DNA of 64,000 nucleotides from NCBI RefSeq assembly GCF_029931775.1, contig NC_079325.1:54916286-54980285 (forward strand). The letters are read 5' to 3'. Positions within the stretch are counted from its first letter, which is position 1. Every line of letters starts with the position of its first letter. Below are positions 45,901 to 57,900 of the stretch, in pieces. The stretch is from Euleptes europaea (taxonomy: Eukaryota > Chordata > Lepidosauria > Squamata > Sphaerodactylidae). The translations under genes and the position numbers were made by a program. Under the pieces are notes generated by a model. The model did not search any database and was not told the origin of the DNA. It was given only the letters and a program-made list of their open reading frames with translations.

Positions 45901-48900
45901 GTTGGTTTCCTTTAATCAGCCCGAGCTACGTTGTCCCGAGCAGCCTGTCCCATGGTATCAAGCTGGTCAATCCCATGTTTCGAGGGTACGCACAACAGGT
46001 GAGTCAGCCCGTAAAGAGCATCACTGTTGCCTGGTACTTTCTGATCCTCTTGTTACGCCAGTAAGAAATGCATCCTCCTCCAGGATAGCAGCTGCTCCTT
46101 TTGAATGTTCTAGGAAGCCAGTTCAGGTACTGAGGTGCTGATGTAAGGTCCTCCCTGCATCCGTGAGGAAGTGGATTGCTACATCTTGTGTGGGTTCAAG
46201 CTGCCGATCAGGGTCCGGGTTTGACCCTGCTGTGCCTGAGGCATGCCACTGAGATCCACCCCACCCCTTATTGATTTCAGTGTAGAAACAACCACTGCAA
46301 TTCCCAAATGCTTCATTTTGGTTCTGTGCCACATAAGATTGCCAAAATGTCTAAAGGGCATATTGTTTTAAACAGTAACATTCCCTTTGTTGGTGTTGGG
46401 AAACAGCAGGGCATGATCTAAAGCACAACCACCTTTGTGGGAGCTTGCTAAATATGAGGGATCTAAGGCCTGTCTGTGCATACAGCAGTTGGTGAAATGG
46501 ACTCTGCTGCTTGAGGCAGGGAAGTGGGCGTCTCCTTTTTTGGACACCCCCTCTCTGCAAATATAAAGTGAGCTTGGCATGGAAAGGTCTGAGTTACAAC
46601 CTTTCTCTCTGATGCATTTGAGGGATGCACTCGCAGTCTGAACTGGGAATCCGTTCTGCCTTGTGATTGGCCCAGGTTCAGTTGACGGAGAACTCCAGCC
46701 GAGAAGAGGGGCATGTAGCAAGAACCTCTGAATGGAAGGACCTGAGCTAGCGCATCTCACAGAGTTGTTTACAGGAATCAGATGTCTAACAAGTTCTTTT
46801 GATACCCACTGTGGGGGGTCTTGCTGGCCTCGCAGGGAGTTGACTAACAGGCCAGGGTCTGTTTGATTTCTGCTTCCATCCATGGGGCTTAGATATGTTC
46901 TTGCTGCTGGAGACAGAGACGGTTTAGTGTCTGCAAGACTATTAAAACATGGCGGATTTCCTGTCATTTCAAGCCTACCTTCTGGATCTTGCAGAACACT
47001 GACTGCAGAATTCTTGGCTCAGCAGTCCTTGATCTGTTCTGATCCATCAAGTAAATTGTTGCCATCTTAGTGCTAGTAGATTCTGACTGAGGTCATTGGA
47101 CTCTGATCCTCAGTGTACTTATTTTGTTGTTCATTTTTTGGAGTCTGCAGAGAAGAGTCGAAGGGAAGTGTTTTTAGAGATGGGTCTTATTTAAGTTTTA
47201 CGGTTTTATTATTCAAGACCTCGGTCTAAGACGGGTGGGGAACCTTTTTCATGCCAAGGGCCATTTGCATATTTACAAAATCATTCAGGGGCCATCCGGC
47301 CGTAAATTTTGGGAGGGGGGCTCTAGGGTTGCCTGGTATTCTTTGTCAACACTGGGAGGTTTTGGGGGTGGAGCCTGAGGAGGGCAGGGTTTGGGGAGGG
47401 ACTTCAGTGCCATAAAGCCCAATGGCCCAAGGGGCCATTTCCCCCAGGGGAACTGATCTCTATTGGCTGGAGATCACTTGTAAAAGCAGGAGATCTCCAG
47501 CCAGTACCTGGAGGTTGGCAACCTTAGGAGAGGGAGGGAAAGAGGGAAGGAAGGAAAAAAGGAAAGGGAGGGAAGGAAGGAAGGGAAGAGAGGGAAAGAG
47601 AGAAAGAAAAAAAGGATGGAGGGAGACAAAGAAAGAAAGAGAGAAAAAGATGGAGAAAGAGGGAGACAAAGAAAAGGCGAGAGTGACAGAAAAAGAGGAA
47701 GAGAGAAAACCCTTCCCCCACAGACACCCGAATGGAATGAAGCCTTCCCGCTTCCCCCACACACACACACGGCCCCACCTCCGCCCTCGGCCCGCAACAG
47801 AGAAATCGGGGGGTGCACAGAACAGCCTGCAGCGAACAGGGCGCCGGGAGACCCCCTCCCCCCCCGCGGAGGCTCGGCGTCCTGCCCCATTGACAGCTGC
47901 CCCTGCCCAGCCGAGCCCAACGCCTGATGCATCCGGAACTTGAAGAGCAGCTCTTCTGCGGTGGGGGGAGAGAAGAATGTCAGACCCTCTTAGAGAGAGG
48001 AATTAGAACTGTAACCCCCCCTCCCCAGGGATTCTCAGTGGAGGCTGCCGAGCGGCAGGAAGGGGCCCTTTGCAAAGGCAGCTGAAGGGTGCGGGCCCAT
48101 CAGCCACCGGTTCAGGCTGCCTGGAGGCGGGGACAGGAGCGGTGGGTTGCCCCGATGGCGCTGAGCCACGCTCCCTGGCCAGCGGCGCCCCGCAGGGATG
48201 GCACTCCGGGCAAGCTGGCTGTGCTCCAGCAACAGCAGCGCCCGGGGCCACATCCTGCCTGCCTGCCTGTCCGGAGGGACTCGACAGCGGGGCGAAGGTC
48301 GCAGGCTCTGCCTGGCCAGGGAGAAGGGAGCGGCGTGGCGCGGCACATCACAGGAGTGGGTGCACTGGGGCGGAGCTGGCCACTCCCACGGAGTTCCTGG
48401 CCGGGCTCCCGGCGCGCCTGCCAACTGGGCTGGGCCCCACTGCCTCCCACGTGCCCGGGGCAAGCAGGAGGAGGAGGATGATCCCCCACCCGGCCAGGCC
48501 TCGCCGCCACCTCCCCCACACCCACACCCTTCAGACAGGCTATACAGGGGCCCACCGAGCTGGCGGGGCGGGCAGTGCGCAGGCCGGCAAGACCCCGGTG
48601 GCACCAATCTCGGTCGCCCCCTCAGCACTGGCTGCGGAGGGGTCGAGCAGGGGGAGGGCTGTATAGGGGCCCACCAAGCTGGCGCGCAGGCCGGCAAGGC
48701 CCGGCAGCGCGAGTCTTGGCCGCCCCAGCAGCATTAGTCCGCCGCACAGGGGTGTGGCCGGGGGATTGCCCCGCCACACAGGCAAGCTGGGAGGGGGAGA
48801 GAGGTTCAGGGCTGGCATGCACTCCTGCCTCCCAGCAAAGCCTGAGAGGAGACCCTGGCTAACGGCAGCTAGCTCCGTGGAGCTCCCGGCCTCGGCGGGC

Positions 48901-51900
48901 AGGCCCTGGAACTCCCAGCCTTGGCAGGCGGGCCAGGGACTGTTTAAAATGAACTCGCGGGCTGCTTCCAGCCCGCGGGCCGGAGGTTCCCCATCCCTGG
49001 TCTAAGAACAGGGGGAAACAAAGAAAAAAGTCATTGTTGGGGCGAAGGCTGACCTTGCAGATCAGTGTGTCTTTCTCCCCTTGGCCATCAGTGACGTAGG
49101 TCTCTCTCTTTCTTTTCCCCAGGACACACAAGAATTCCTCCGCTGCTTGATGGACCAGCTTCACGAAGAGCTGAAGGAGCCGATCGTCGCTGAGACGCGG
49201 GACTCTGACTCGAGCGACACAGATGACAAGCGAGAGGGCGACCGCTGTCCCTCGGAGGACGAATTCCTCTCCTGTGACTCGAGCAGTGACCGAGGCGAAG
49301 GAGACGGGCAGAGCAAAACAGGAGGCTTGCTGGTGGAGGCAGAGCTGTTGATCCAGGATGAGGCCGGAAGGGGGATCTCTGAAAAAGAGAGGTTGAAGGA
49401 CCGCAAGTTTACATGTAGCCACCGGCGCAGCAACTCTGAACAGGTGGATGAGGATGCTGACGTAGATACTTCTGTGATGCCCGTGGATGGCAGGGCTTCC
49501 CCGGAAACCCTCCCTCTTCCCACTCCTCATCCAGTCAGCCCTTCACGAACGCCAGGTACTGTTGAGGATGAAAGCAGTGCCTGATCTCTGCGCGCAGTGG
49601 GGGCGGGGGAAGCACTACCAATTCCCATGGATTTTAGACCGAATGAGCTGTCATGCCTCCCCCCCCCCCGCACCCATGACCACTTGTGGTCCTGCAAAGG
49701 TGATGTCGAGAACTTTGTACTGTAGATCTCCTTGCTGACCTTACAGAGCTACAGTTCCCAGTGTTCCCTGGGGAAAGAAAGGTAAACTAGCTTGGCTCAT
49801 TAGTGCGCATCTGCTAAGAGGGTTCCAGTCTTCTTTTTTTCAGCCCCAGCAGGTGTCTCTCTTCCTTTCATGTATAGAAAAGTAGCACTAATGACTAAAT
49901 GGAGACTGTTCAAACAATGCTTTGTCGCGCACAGCTTGTCTGGACTTCAGGAGTTTACCTGGTAGCAACTTCACACCACGCAGTTCTGCTATGTACAGTT
50001 TATTTACAGTATCTACACAGAGTCCTTTGGCTGTTAACATTCACAGCTCTGAGAAACAGCATGCTCCGCCAGCATATATATATTTCAGGCAAGAGGTAAC
50101 TCACATTCACTACACAGACTTATATACACATTTATGACCAATCACAGTTCACCTGAGATGAGTCATTCTGGAAATCCCCATTCCTGGCTGTACAAACTGG
50201 ATCAGACCAGCATCATCACATGACTTAGCTGTCACTCTGATCAGTATGATCTGTTTAGCAAACTGCAGACTAGCCATAACTTTGACATATGTTGACACGC
50301 CTCCCTAGTCAAATGTTTGTTAAACACAGCCATTTCTTTAAGTATTGAAACCTTTCAGTATTCAAACATTTAGTAAATATGTCTGCTACATTATTTTCAG
50401 AGGTACAATATTTCAGACTTATTATCCCTCTATTCACAGCATCCCGTACATTTTGATACCGTATATTAATGTGCTTACTCCTAGTGCGCACTCCCTGGTC
50501 ATTTGCTAATTGTTGCGCTGCAGTATTGTCACACATTATAGTTATTGGTACCGTACATTCTATCTTCAAGTCAGACAGTAATTGAATGCACCATTCTGAT
50601 TGTACTAGGCAATCACTTAAAGCTGAGTATTCTGCCTCACATGTACTTGTGGAAACATTGGTTTGTTTTATTGTTTTCCACTGTACTAGGGATCCTAAAA
50701 CATATAATGTAAATCCTGTTGTGGACTTGCCATCATTATGTTCACCCCAACTGGCATCACTGTAAGCCATTAATGCTGGTTTTTGGTCTGCTTTCAGCAC
50801 TAATTTGTTGGCTATGGTTCCCTTTAAATATCTTAGAACTCTCTTTGCCGCCACCCAATCCTTCTGGTATGGACAGGCATGTTTTCTGCATAACCAGTGA
50901 ACAGCAACACATATATCAGGTCTGGTCCAACATCCTATGTACAGTAGAGATCCCACTAGTGATTGATACAATCCTTTCTGTTCAAACACTTTATCATCCG
51001 GTTCCCTATTGTAACTTGTTGTCATAGGTGTTGTAACCTCATGCGCTTCACTCATGTTATACTTCTCCAGCAATTCACTTATTTTAGTCTCCTGGCTTAG
51101 TTCAAACCAACCATTCTCATTTCTGGAGACTTGCACCCTAGGTAATTCTTAATTGGGCCTAGATGTTTCATTTTAAACATTTCCTGTATGGTCTGCATAA
51201 ACCATTTCAGCTGTTCCTTGTTGTGGTACATTAAACATACATCATCCACAAAAAGTAATAAATAACAGGTTTGTTTACATATTTCCACTTGATACAGACA
51301 TGGATCAGACACACTCTGCTTAAACCCTTTTTTGGTTAAAGCATTTTTTATACACATATTCCATGCATGTCCAGATTGCTTTAAGCCATATAATGCCTTG
51401 TGCAATTTTAATACTGTTTTGGCATTTTGACATTTGAACCCTGGTATTTGATCAAGATATAACTCTTCCTCAATAGATGCGTTCAGATATGCAGTATCAA
51501 AATCAAAATGATCAACTAGCATTCCTTCTGCTCCAGCCTTGGTTAATGCAACTCTTATTGTTTCCATGCGAATCGTGGGGGCAAATGATTCATAATAATC
51601 CTGTCCAACCACCTGCGTAAATCCCCTCGCAACTAATCTTGCCTTATATTTAACATTCCCATTTGGCAAGGTTTTGAGTCTGTACAACCAATGGCAACTC
51701 AGAGTTTTCTTATCTGCCGGCAATTCGGATAAGGAAAATACTTCATTTGACACCAATGAGTTATATTCCGCCTCCATGGCTTGCAGCCAAGCATTTTTCT
51801 CTTCTGAGGCTAGACTTAACACATCATTGTAATCAGTTGGAACTTTAACAAACACATGGTTAGCAGTTACACCATACCTTTGAGGTGGAATACCTTTTGT

Positions 51901-54900
51901 AGATCTAGAGGACACTCTTGGCACTACTCTCTGATCTGCACTTTGCACTCTCAGAGTCTGCATGTATTGGTGACTGCACCTCCTGTTTTACCTCTGGCAT
52001 GTTATCAGAATCATCATTCATAGGTAACAATACTGTGAATGGTAATTGGTTTGCATGTATCTTAGGCCAATTAGCATCCTCACAGAATGTAGCTGAACGA
52101 CTGAAACTTAATGCATTTTGGTTATTTACAAAACGGTAAGATTTCATTCCTGTCTGATACCCCAGGAATGTCAACTTTTTTGCTCTTTCACCACCTTTCC
52201 TACGTTGTTTCAGTGGTATATTAACCCATGCTTTACTGCCAAATATCCTGATATGATCCAAACTGGGATCTTTCCCATACAAAGCCTTGTATGGAATATT
52301 GTTTGTGGCACTTGTCCAAATTCTATTTGATATATAACAAGCATTTTTTGCCGCTTCAGCCCAGAACATTTTTGGCAATCCAGCATCAAGTAGCATTGAT
52401 TTTATCATTGTTTGCAGTACTCCTGCCTTTCTCTCTGCAACACCATTTTCTTGACTCATAGATACATTTGCAATTCTATGTTCAATACCTTGAGTCTTAA
52501 ACCAATGAGCCATTTCACCAGACATGTACTCGCCCCCAAAATCACTTTGGAACTTACAAATTTTATGCCCCAATTGCCTTTGCACATTGTTAGCCCACAT
52601 CTTTATAGTGTCACACACCTCTGACTTCTTTGCTATGGGATACACCCATGTGAACCTTGTGGCATCATCTATCAAAAGAAGAAGATATTTTCTTTTAGAT
52701 ATACTGCCTGGGAAAGGGCCTACCACATCACTATGTACAAGATATAGAGGGGGTTTTGTTACTCTATCACTCTCTGGTGCAACTGGGTGTGCTTTGGACT
52801 TACTTTGCTTGCACACATCACAATCCAGATATGTTTTGCACCCTTCAACCTTCTCTTTGCCCAGCAGGGCAAGAGTTTTATTCAAGGTGCCCCAGCCCAC
52901 ATGGCCGAGTTTTCTATGTAGCAAATGTATACATTTATGGTGAGGGTTTTTATTTAACACTGTTTGTGCTTTACCTGCCATGTTCTCTAGCACATACACA
53001 TTATCTTTCAAATTCCCCACTGCCATAATCTTATCACCTCTGAGAATATTACAACACTTATTTCTGAAAGTCACACTGAATCCAGCAGAATCTAGTGCAC
53101 TTATACTTAATAAGTTTTTCTCAAGAGAGGGTATACAAAGCACATCATTGAATGTATGGTTTAAACTTCCAAACATTACACTTCCTTCACACGAAACAGT
53201 TGCAGAACGTCCATCTGCCAAACTTACATGACCTAACGCCGATTGATGTGAGTTCATTAGTAGCCTTTCCTCCCTCACAAATATTTGTGAAGCTCCTGAG
53301 TCAATTATCCAAGAGTCATTCAGGGAGTCTGGACTCACTCTCACCAGCGTAGCTTGCTGTTTGGTCACAACTTGAGTCTTTTTTCCTTCTGTATTTCCTT
53401 GCAGCAGGGCAAAATCTTTGAATGTGTCCCTCTTTCCCACATCTGTAACATCTGACACGTAAAGCTACAGGTATAGGCTTACTTGCTTCAGAGACTTTTG
53501 CTTCACAGCTGAGGCTTGTATCCTTCCTTATCTCTTGCCTGGCACAGCTCCCGGTCTGGCCGACTGCCAACTCCCGCTGCGTATATCGCGCCTCCTCTGC
53601 TAACAATCTCCCTGAGATGTACTGCAAAGATAATTTTGCTGCATCCACAGATTCAAGGGCTGAGATAAGTGGGTTGAAACGCTCCGTTAGGGAACTTAAG
53701 ACAATAAACACCTGGTCCTGGTCAGAAATCTGCTTTCCCCTCTGAGCCAGCAGTTGAAAATACGTGGCTAAGGTATTCAAATGAGCTCTAACACTCTCAT
53801 TTGGCTCCATAGTCTTTCTATAAATCCTTCTCATCAGGGAAATAAGGGATCCAGCCGTGTCTTGCACATATACAGCCTTAAGGCTATTCCAGGCATCTTT
53901 AGCTGACCCCTGTCCCGCCACATGCACCAACTGGTCATCAGCAACACTTAATATCAACGTGGCCAATGCCTTCTGGTCTTTTAAACTTTCCTCAGGCGTG
54001 GGAGCTTGTGGGGGAGAATCCACATACGTCCACAATGACTCACACTTAAGATAATGCTCCATTCGCAGGGACCACACGGCATAGTTATCTGCGGTCAGTT
54101 TATCAACCAGCAGGGCAGAAGCAGCTTGCGCCATGATATCTTCGCTCACCGGCAGTAGCTGATTATCTTCCCCTGGTTCCTCCTCCGACTCTTTGTCAGA
54201 AACAACTGAACCGTCTTCAGACTGTACATCAAGGTCCTCAGCGTCGCTGGCCTCTGTAGACATCCAAACCACTCACAGCAGCAACTCACAGCAGTAGCTC
54301 ACCAACTCCAATAGAACCTCCAGCTCTCAGCGCAGTCTATCTAGGCCCATAACTCTGTCGCGCACAGCTTGTCTGGACTTCAGGAGTTTACCTGGTAGCA
54401 ACTTCACACCACGCAGTTCTGCTATGTACAGTTCATTTACAATATCTACACAGAGTCCTTTGGCTGTTAACATTCACAGCTCTGAGCAACAGCATGCTCC
54501 GCCAGCATATATATTTCAGGCAAGAGGTAACTCACATTCACTACACAGACTTATATACACATTTATGACCAATCACAGTTCACCTGAGATGAGTCATTCT
54601 GGAAATCCCCATTCCTGGCTGTACAAACTGGATCAGACCAGCATCATCACATGACTTAGCTGTCACTCTGATCAGTATGATCTGTTTAGCAAACTGCAGA
54701 CTAGCCATAACTTTGACCATATGTTGACATGCTTATACCAATAAATATAAATATGTAACCAAACCATGATTGTGTATATTGATTTTATCACAACGTGCAA
54801 TATATATGCTCTTAGAGAATCACGCTGTTATGCAAGGTTACAACAATAATACTACAAGTATACAAGGCTGTCAAAGATAGGACATTTTGGAGGACATTGA

Positions 54901-57900
54901 TTCATAGGGTTGCCATGAGTTGGAAGCGACTTGACAGCTCTTAACACACACACACACACATACAAAAATTACACCAACAACTTACACCAACAACAACATA
55001 ACAAACAACTTTGCAAACTTCAATTGACATTTAGAAAGTTCCAGAGTGTACAAATGGTAACCCAATAGGTTCCAGCGCTGTACAAACATCCTAAATTGGA
55101 AATAGAAGCATGTAGAAAAATCATAGTGAGACCAACTAACGAAGAGAAGGGGTTCCGGTAAAAGTCCCTTTTCACCGAGGTTTATTCGGTCCTGGTTGTC
55201 CACTTAGAGTGACTGACACTGGATTCTCTACTTCATTGGCATGCATCTTGCACTAGTTTATGGTTTTGAGTGGAATATCATGACCAGGATGTAATTTTTG
55301 TATACTTGTGTGTTATTGTTGTATCCTTGCATAACAGCATATGTGATTCTCTAAGAGCATATATATTGCACGTTGTGATAAAATCAATATACACAATCGT
55401 GATTTGGTTACATATTTATATTTATTGGTATAAGTATTGTTTGAACAGTCTCCATTTAGTCATTAGTGCTACTTTTCTGTACATTTATCTTCCTTTCATG
55501 CCTGCCTGACTGAAATGAATGGGAGTGAGGACTGGGCTGTCCTAAAGTATCTGGGTGCCCTCCCGCAAAGGGCGCAAGGTGCTGGGAAGCCAGGAGGTCA
55601 TAAGAGGAGTCCTGCTAGATTAGACCAAAGGTCTAATCATGAGTTGCCTTCACTTTCTGTTGCTGCCCAGCAGTGTCAGGCTTCAGTACCCCATTGCGTC
55701 TCAGCAATAAACTTTACTCCAGACGTAGCAGAGAGTTTAAAGATTTATTAAGAAAAGCTAACAGGTCAGTAGGTCTAACGAACTTAAGGTCAGAATGCAG
55801 ATATGGGGAATACAGGGCATCTTTATAGGGAACATACAATACATTTGGTTACATCATTGGTAGGACATGAAAGGGTAAGCTACATCAAAGGAAGAGTATT
55901 TGTCACCTCGAGAGCAGATAGCAGTTTTACCATTGGAAGGCTTACTTTGAAGTGGAGATCGCTGCCTCCGGTCTTCACACCGATACTTCAACTTCCCACG
56001 GGAAAGGAAGTGGCTTTGATACTAAACATATGCTTATCCGGGGTCCGAATGGATGCCCTGGCTGACAAGCAGGTAGCTTGCGTAGGTACTCTGCTTCTGA
56101 ACATGGAAGCTCGGTTTAGCTGTCATGATCAGTAGACCCTGAGGGGCTTGTCCTTCAGTGCATTTGTTTGATGTCCCTGTAAAGCCGGCCTATCACTACA
56201 CCTTGTGGCAGTGAGTTCTGCAAGTTAATTCTGTGTTGCATGAAGAAGAGTTTTCTTAAAATTCTTCTGGATCTGTTGCCATTCGTTTTGATTGAGTGAC
56301 CCAGTTTTGTAGGAGATAGCAAAAGAAATGTTCTTCCACCGTTCATATTTATTTTTCAAACCTCTCCTCTGTCTCCTATTTGTCCTGCCTCCCCCGGACA
56401 AAAACCCTTTCCTGTCATCCTGTGCAAACCCCATTGAAATGAATGGGAGCTTCACAGAAGCATCTTTGTTAGCAGCTCCACTACCGGGAGATGAGCCCTA
56501 ACCCATGTTCTCTGACCTGGGAGGGGGGGATGTGCGGCAGAAGCCACTGCTGCTAGCGAGAGGGTCAATGGGTGTTGGTTGGCAGCAGGCATCTGGGGCT
56601 ATTTCCATTAGACTGGTGGCGGCACCAGCAATAGTAGTAGGAACACCAGAGAACAGGGAAGGGGGGCATCTTTGGTTTTGCATTCCCCCTCCTACCCAGC
56701 GGTTTCAACATAAAGAGATGAACTGGGAGCCACATTCCATCTGAAGCTGTGCTGCCACTATTGTGTGAATCGATTCTAAGCTCCCTGGAAATGATTTGAT
56801 CAAAAAGTACGCTTAAAGAAAACCTTTTCAGAGACTTTTTAATGCATTGTAATACAGTATGGTCAGGATTCAAGTCAAATAGTTGAGTGGTAGAGGGAGT
56901 TGGTCCCTTGAGTGATGGAGTTGGCAAATCAGATTTTTGTGTATCCTCCTTCTTCCCTCCCCCCAGAACCAGACAATGATGCATACACCCGCTGCTCCTC
57001 TCGACCCTGTAGCCCTGTTCACCAGGACATGCACTCCAAGCTCTCGAGCAGTCCTCCACGTTCGAGCCCAGTGAGGCTGGGACCCTCTTACGTACTGAAG
57101 AAAGGTAAGGCCAGAAAGTCTGGGGCATTTGGGTGGTCAAAAGGTAAAGCCAGAACAGTCTAGGGCATTTGGGGGGCTGCAGGGAGATGCTTCAGCTCAC
57201 AAATGGTTTCCATCTGTCTGCCTGCTGGGACAAGCACAGGTGTGTAATGTGAAAGGCTTTTTTTTTTTGCAGGGGGTTAACTTTTAGCAAGCTGAAGTAT
57301 CTCTGAGGAGCTCAGTAAGTTACAAATATGCGTAACGCATTGGGGATTTCAAGTCAGGAAATGAACGGATGAATGAAAGATTTATTGTATCTAGCCATTG
57401 GCCATCACAGTTTGCTAAAACAAATAAATAAAATACAAATACAATAGATTTGCAAGTAAAATATTAAATAGATAATAGGATATACTAAAACATTTCTGTC
57501 TAAAAGAAAAGTAGCTGATCCTTCCGATACCACGTTAGACCTTATTTTCTTTGCTGCAAGAGCAAACAAAGAGACTCTATATGATGCATGTGCATCAATA
57601 TAGAAATATAATTTTCTCTGCATCCGAGTGTGTATTGATACTGGATAATATTCCTGCCAAAAATGTAGCCCTGAGGCAAGAGGGTCAGGGCAGGCCCAAG
57701 GATTTTGGGCACCTGTTGCAGGGAAGCTACCGTCGCTGGGGCCTAGGTTGTGGTTAGCTGCAGTGCCACGCCTCCCAACAGTGGCAAAGAGTATGGCAAA
57801 GAGTATGGAAAAGCGCCCCCACCCACGATCCTGACCTCTGCATAAATTCTAAACCAGGGTGTCAAACTCAATTGTTACAAGGGCTGGATATGACATAAAT

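Larger units (their letters stand above)
47232..48999. mobile_element. Non-autonomous hAT element, 1.77 kb, GC-rich
   Basis: It begins CGGGTGGGGAACC and ends GTTCCCCATCCCTG with perfect 8-bp duplications GTCTAAGA (47224-47231, 49000-49007). The subterminal AAGGGCCATTTGCATATTTA shows it is the same family as 18202-18918. Inside are a MITE, a polypurine tract and a GC-rich block with repeated TATA(C/G)GGGCCCACC units. Long frames in the GC-rich block are composition artefacts; no transposase is recognised. Confidence 0.9.
49923..54729 (-). mobile_element. Ty1/copia LTR retrotransposon fossil, two LTRs
   Basis: A minus-strand copia-type element of 4.8 kb, in a USP20 intron. Both LTRs are present and nearly identical by eye (about 1-1.5% different), so it is young. 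The 5-bp duplication TGCTT flanks it (49918-49922, 54730-54734). Between the LTRs the order is gag with a CCHC knuckle ([14 protein letters not shown]), protease (DSGAS), integrase (HSDVVGPF), reverse transcriptase (FVDDVCLMY) and RNase H (YSDASWGEH). Integrase before reverse transcriptase marks Ty1/copia rather than Ty3/gypsy. The coding region is broken, with about three interruptions. Confidence 0.92.
49873..55488. mobile_element. Inverted-repeat element (Penelope-like?) with nested copia and BovB
   Basis: The left arm (49873-49922 plus 54735-54867 plus about 54963-54975) and the right arm (about 55292-55488) are inverted copies about 190 bases long. Shared words include AAAAGTAGCACTAATGACTA and CAACGTGCAATATATATGCT. 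A copia element and a BovB end interrupt the left arm. The 12-bp repeat CTTCCTTTCATG flanks the whole (49861-49872, 55489-55500). The spacer on the minus strand holds CCGAATAAACCTCGG next to TGAAAAGGGAC, like the helix II and GAAA part of a Penelope hammerhead. Class assignment is inference. Confidence 0.55.

Noticed and set aside
47700-48990. Several long overlapping open frames (up to about 220 codons) on both strands
   Set aside because: They lie in the GC-rich interior of a hAT element, where stop codons are rare by composition. No conserved motif or splice context is present.
55510-55590. Additional USP20 exon after the inverted-repeat element
   Set aside because: No splice-bounded USP20-like sequence; phases of exons 49123-49555 and 56967-57104 join directly.
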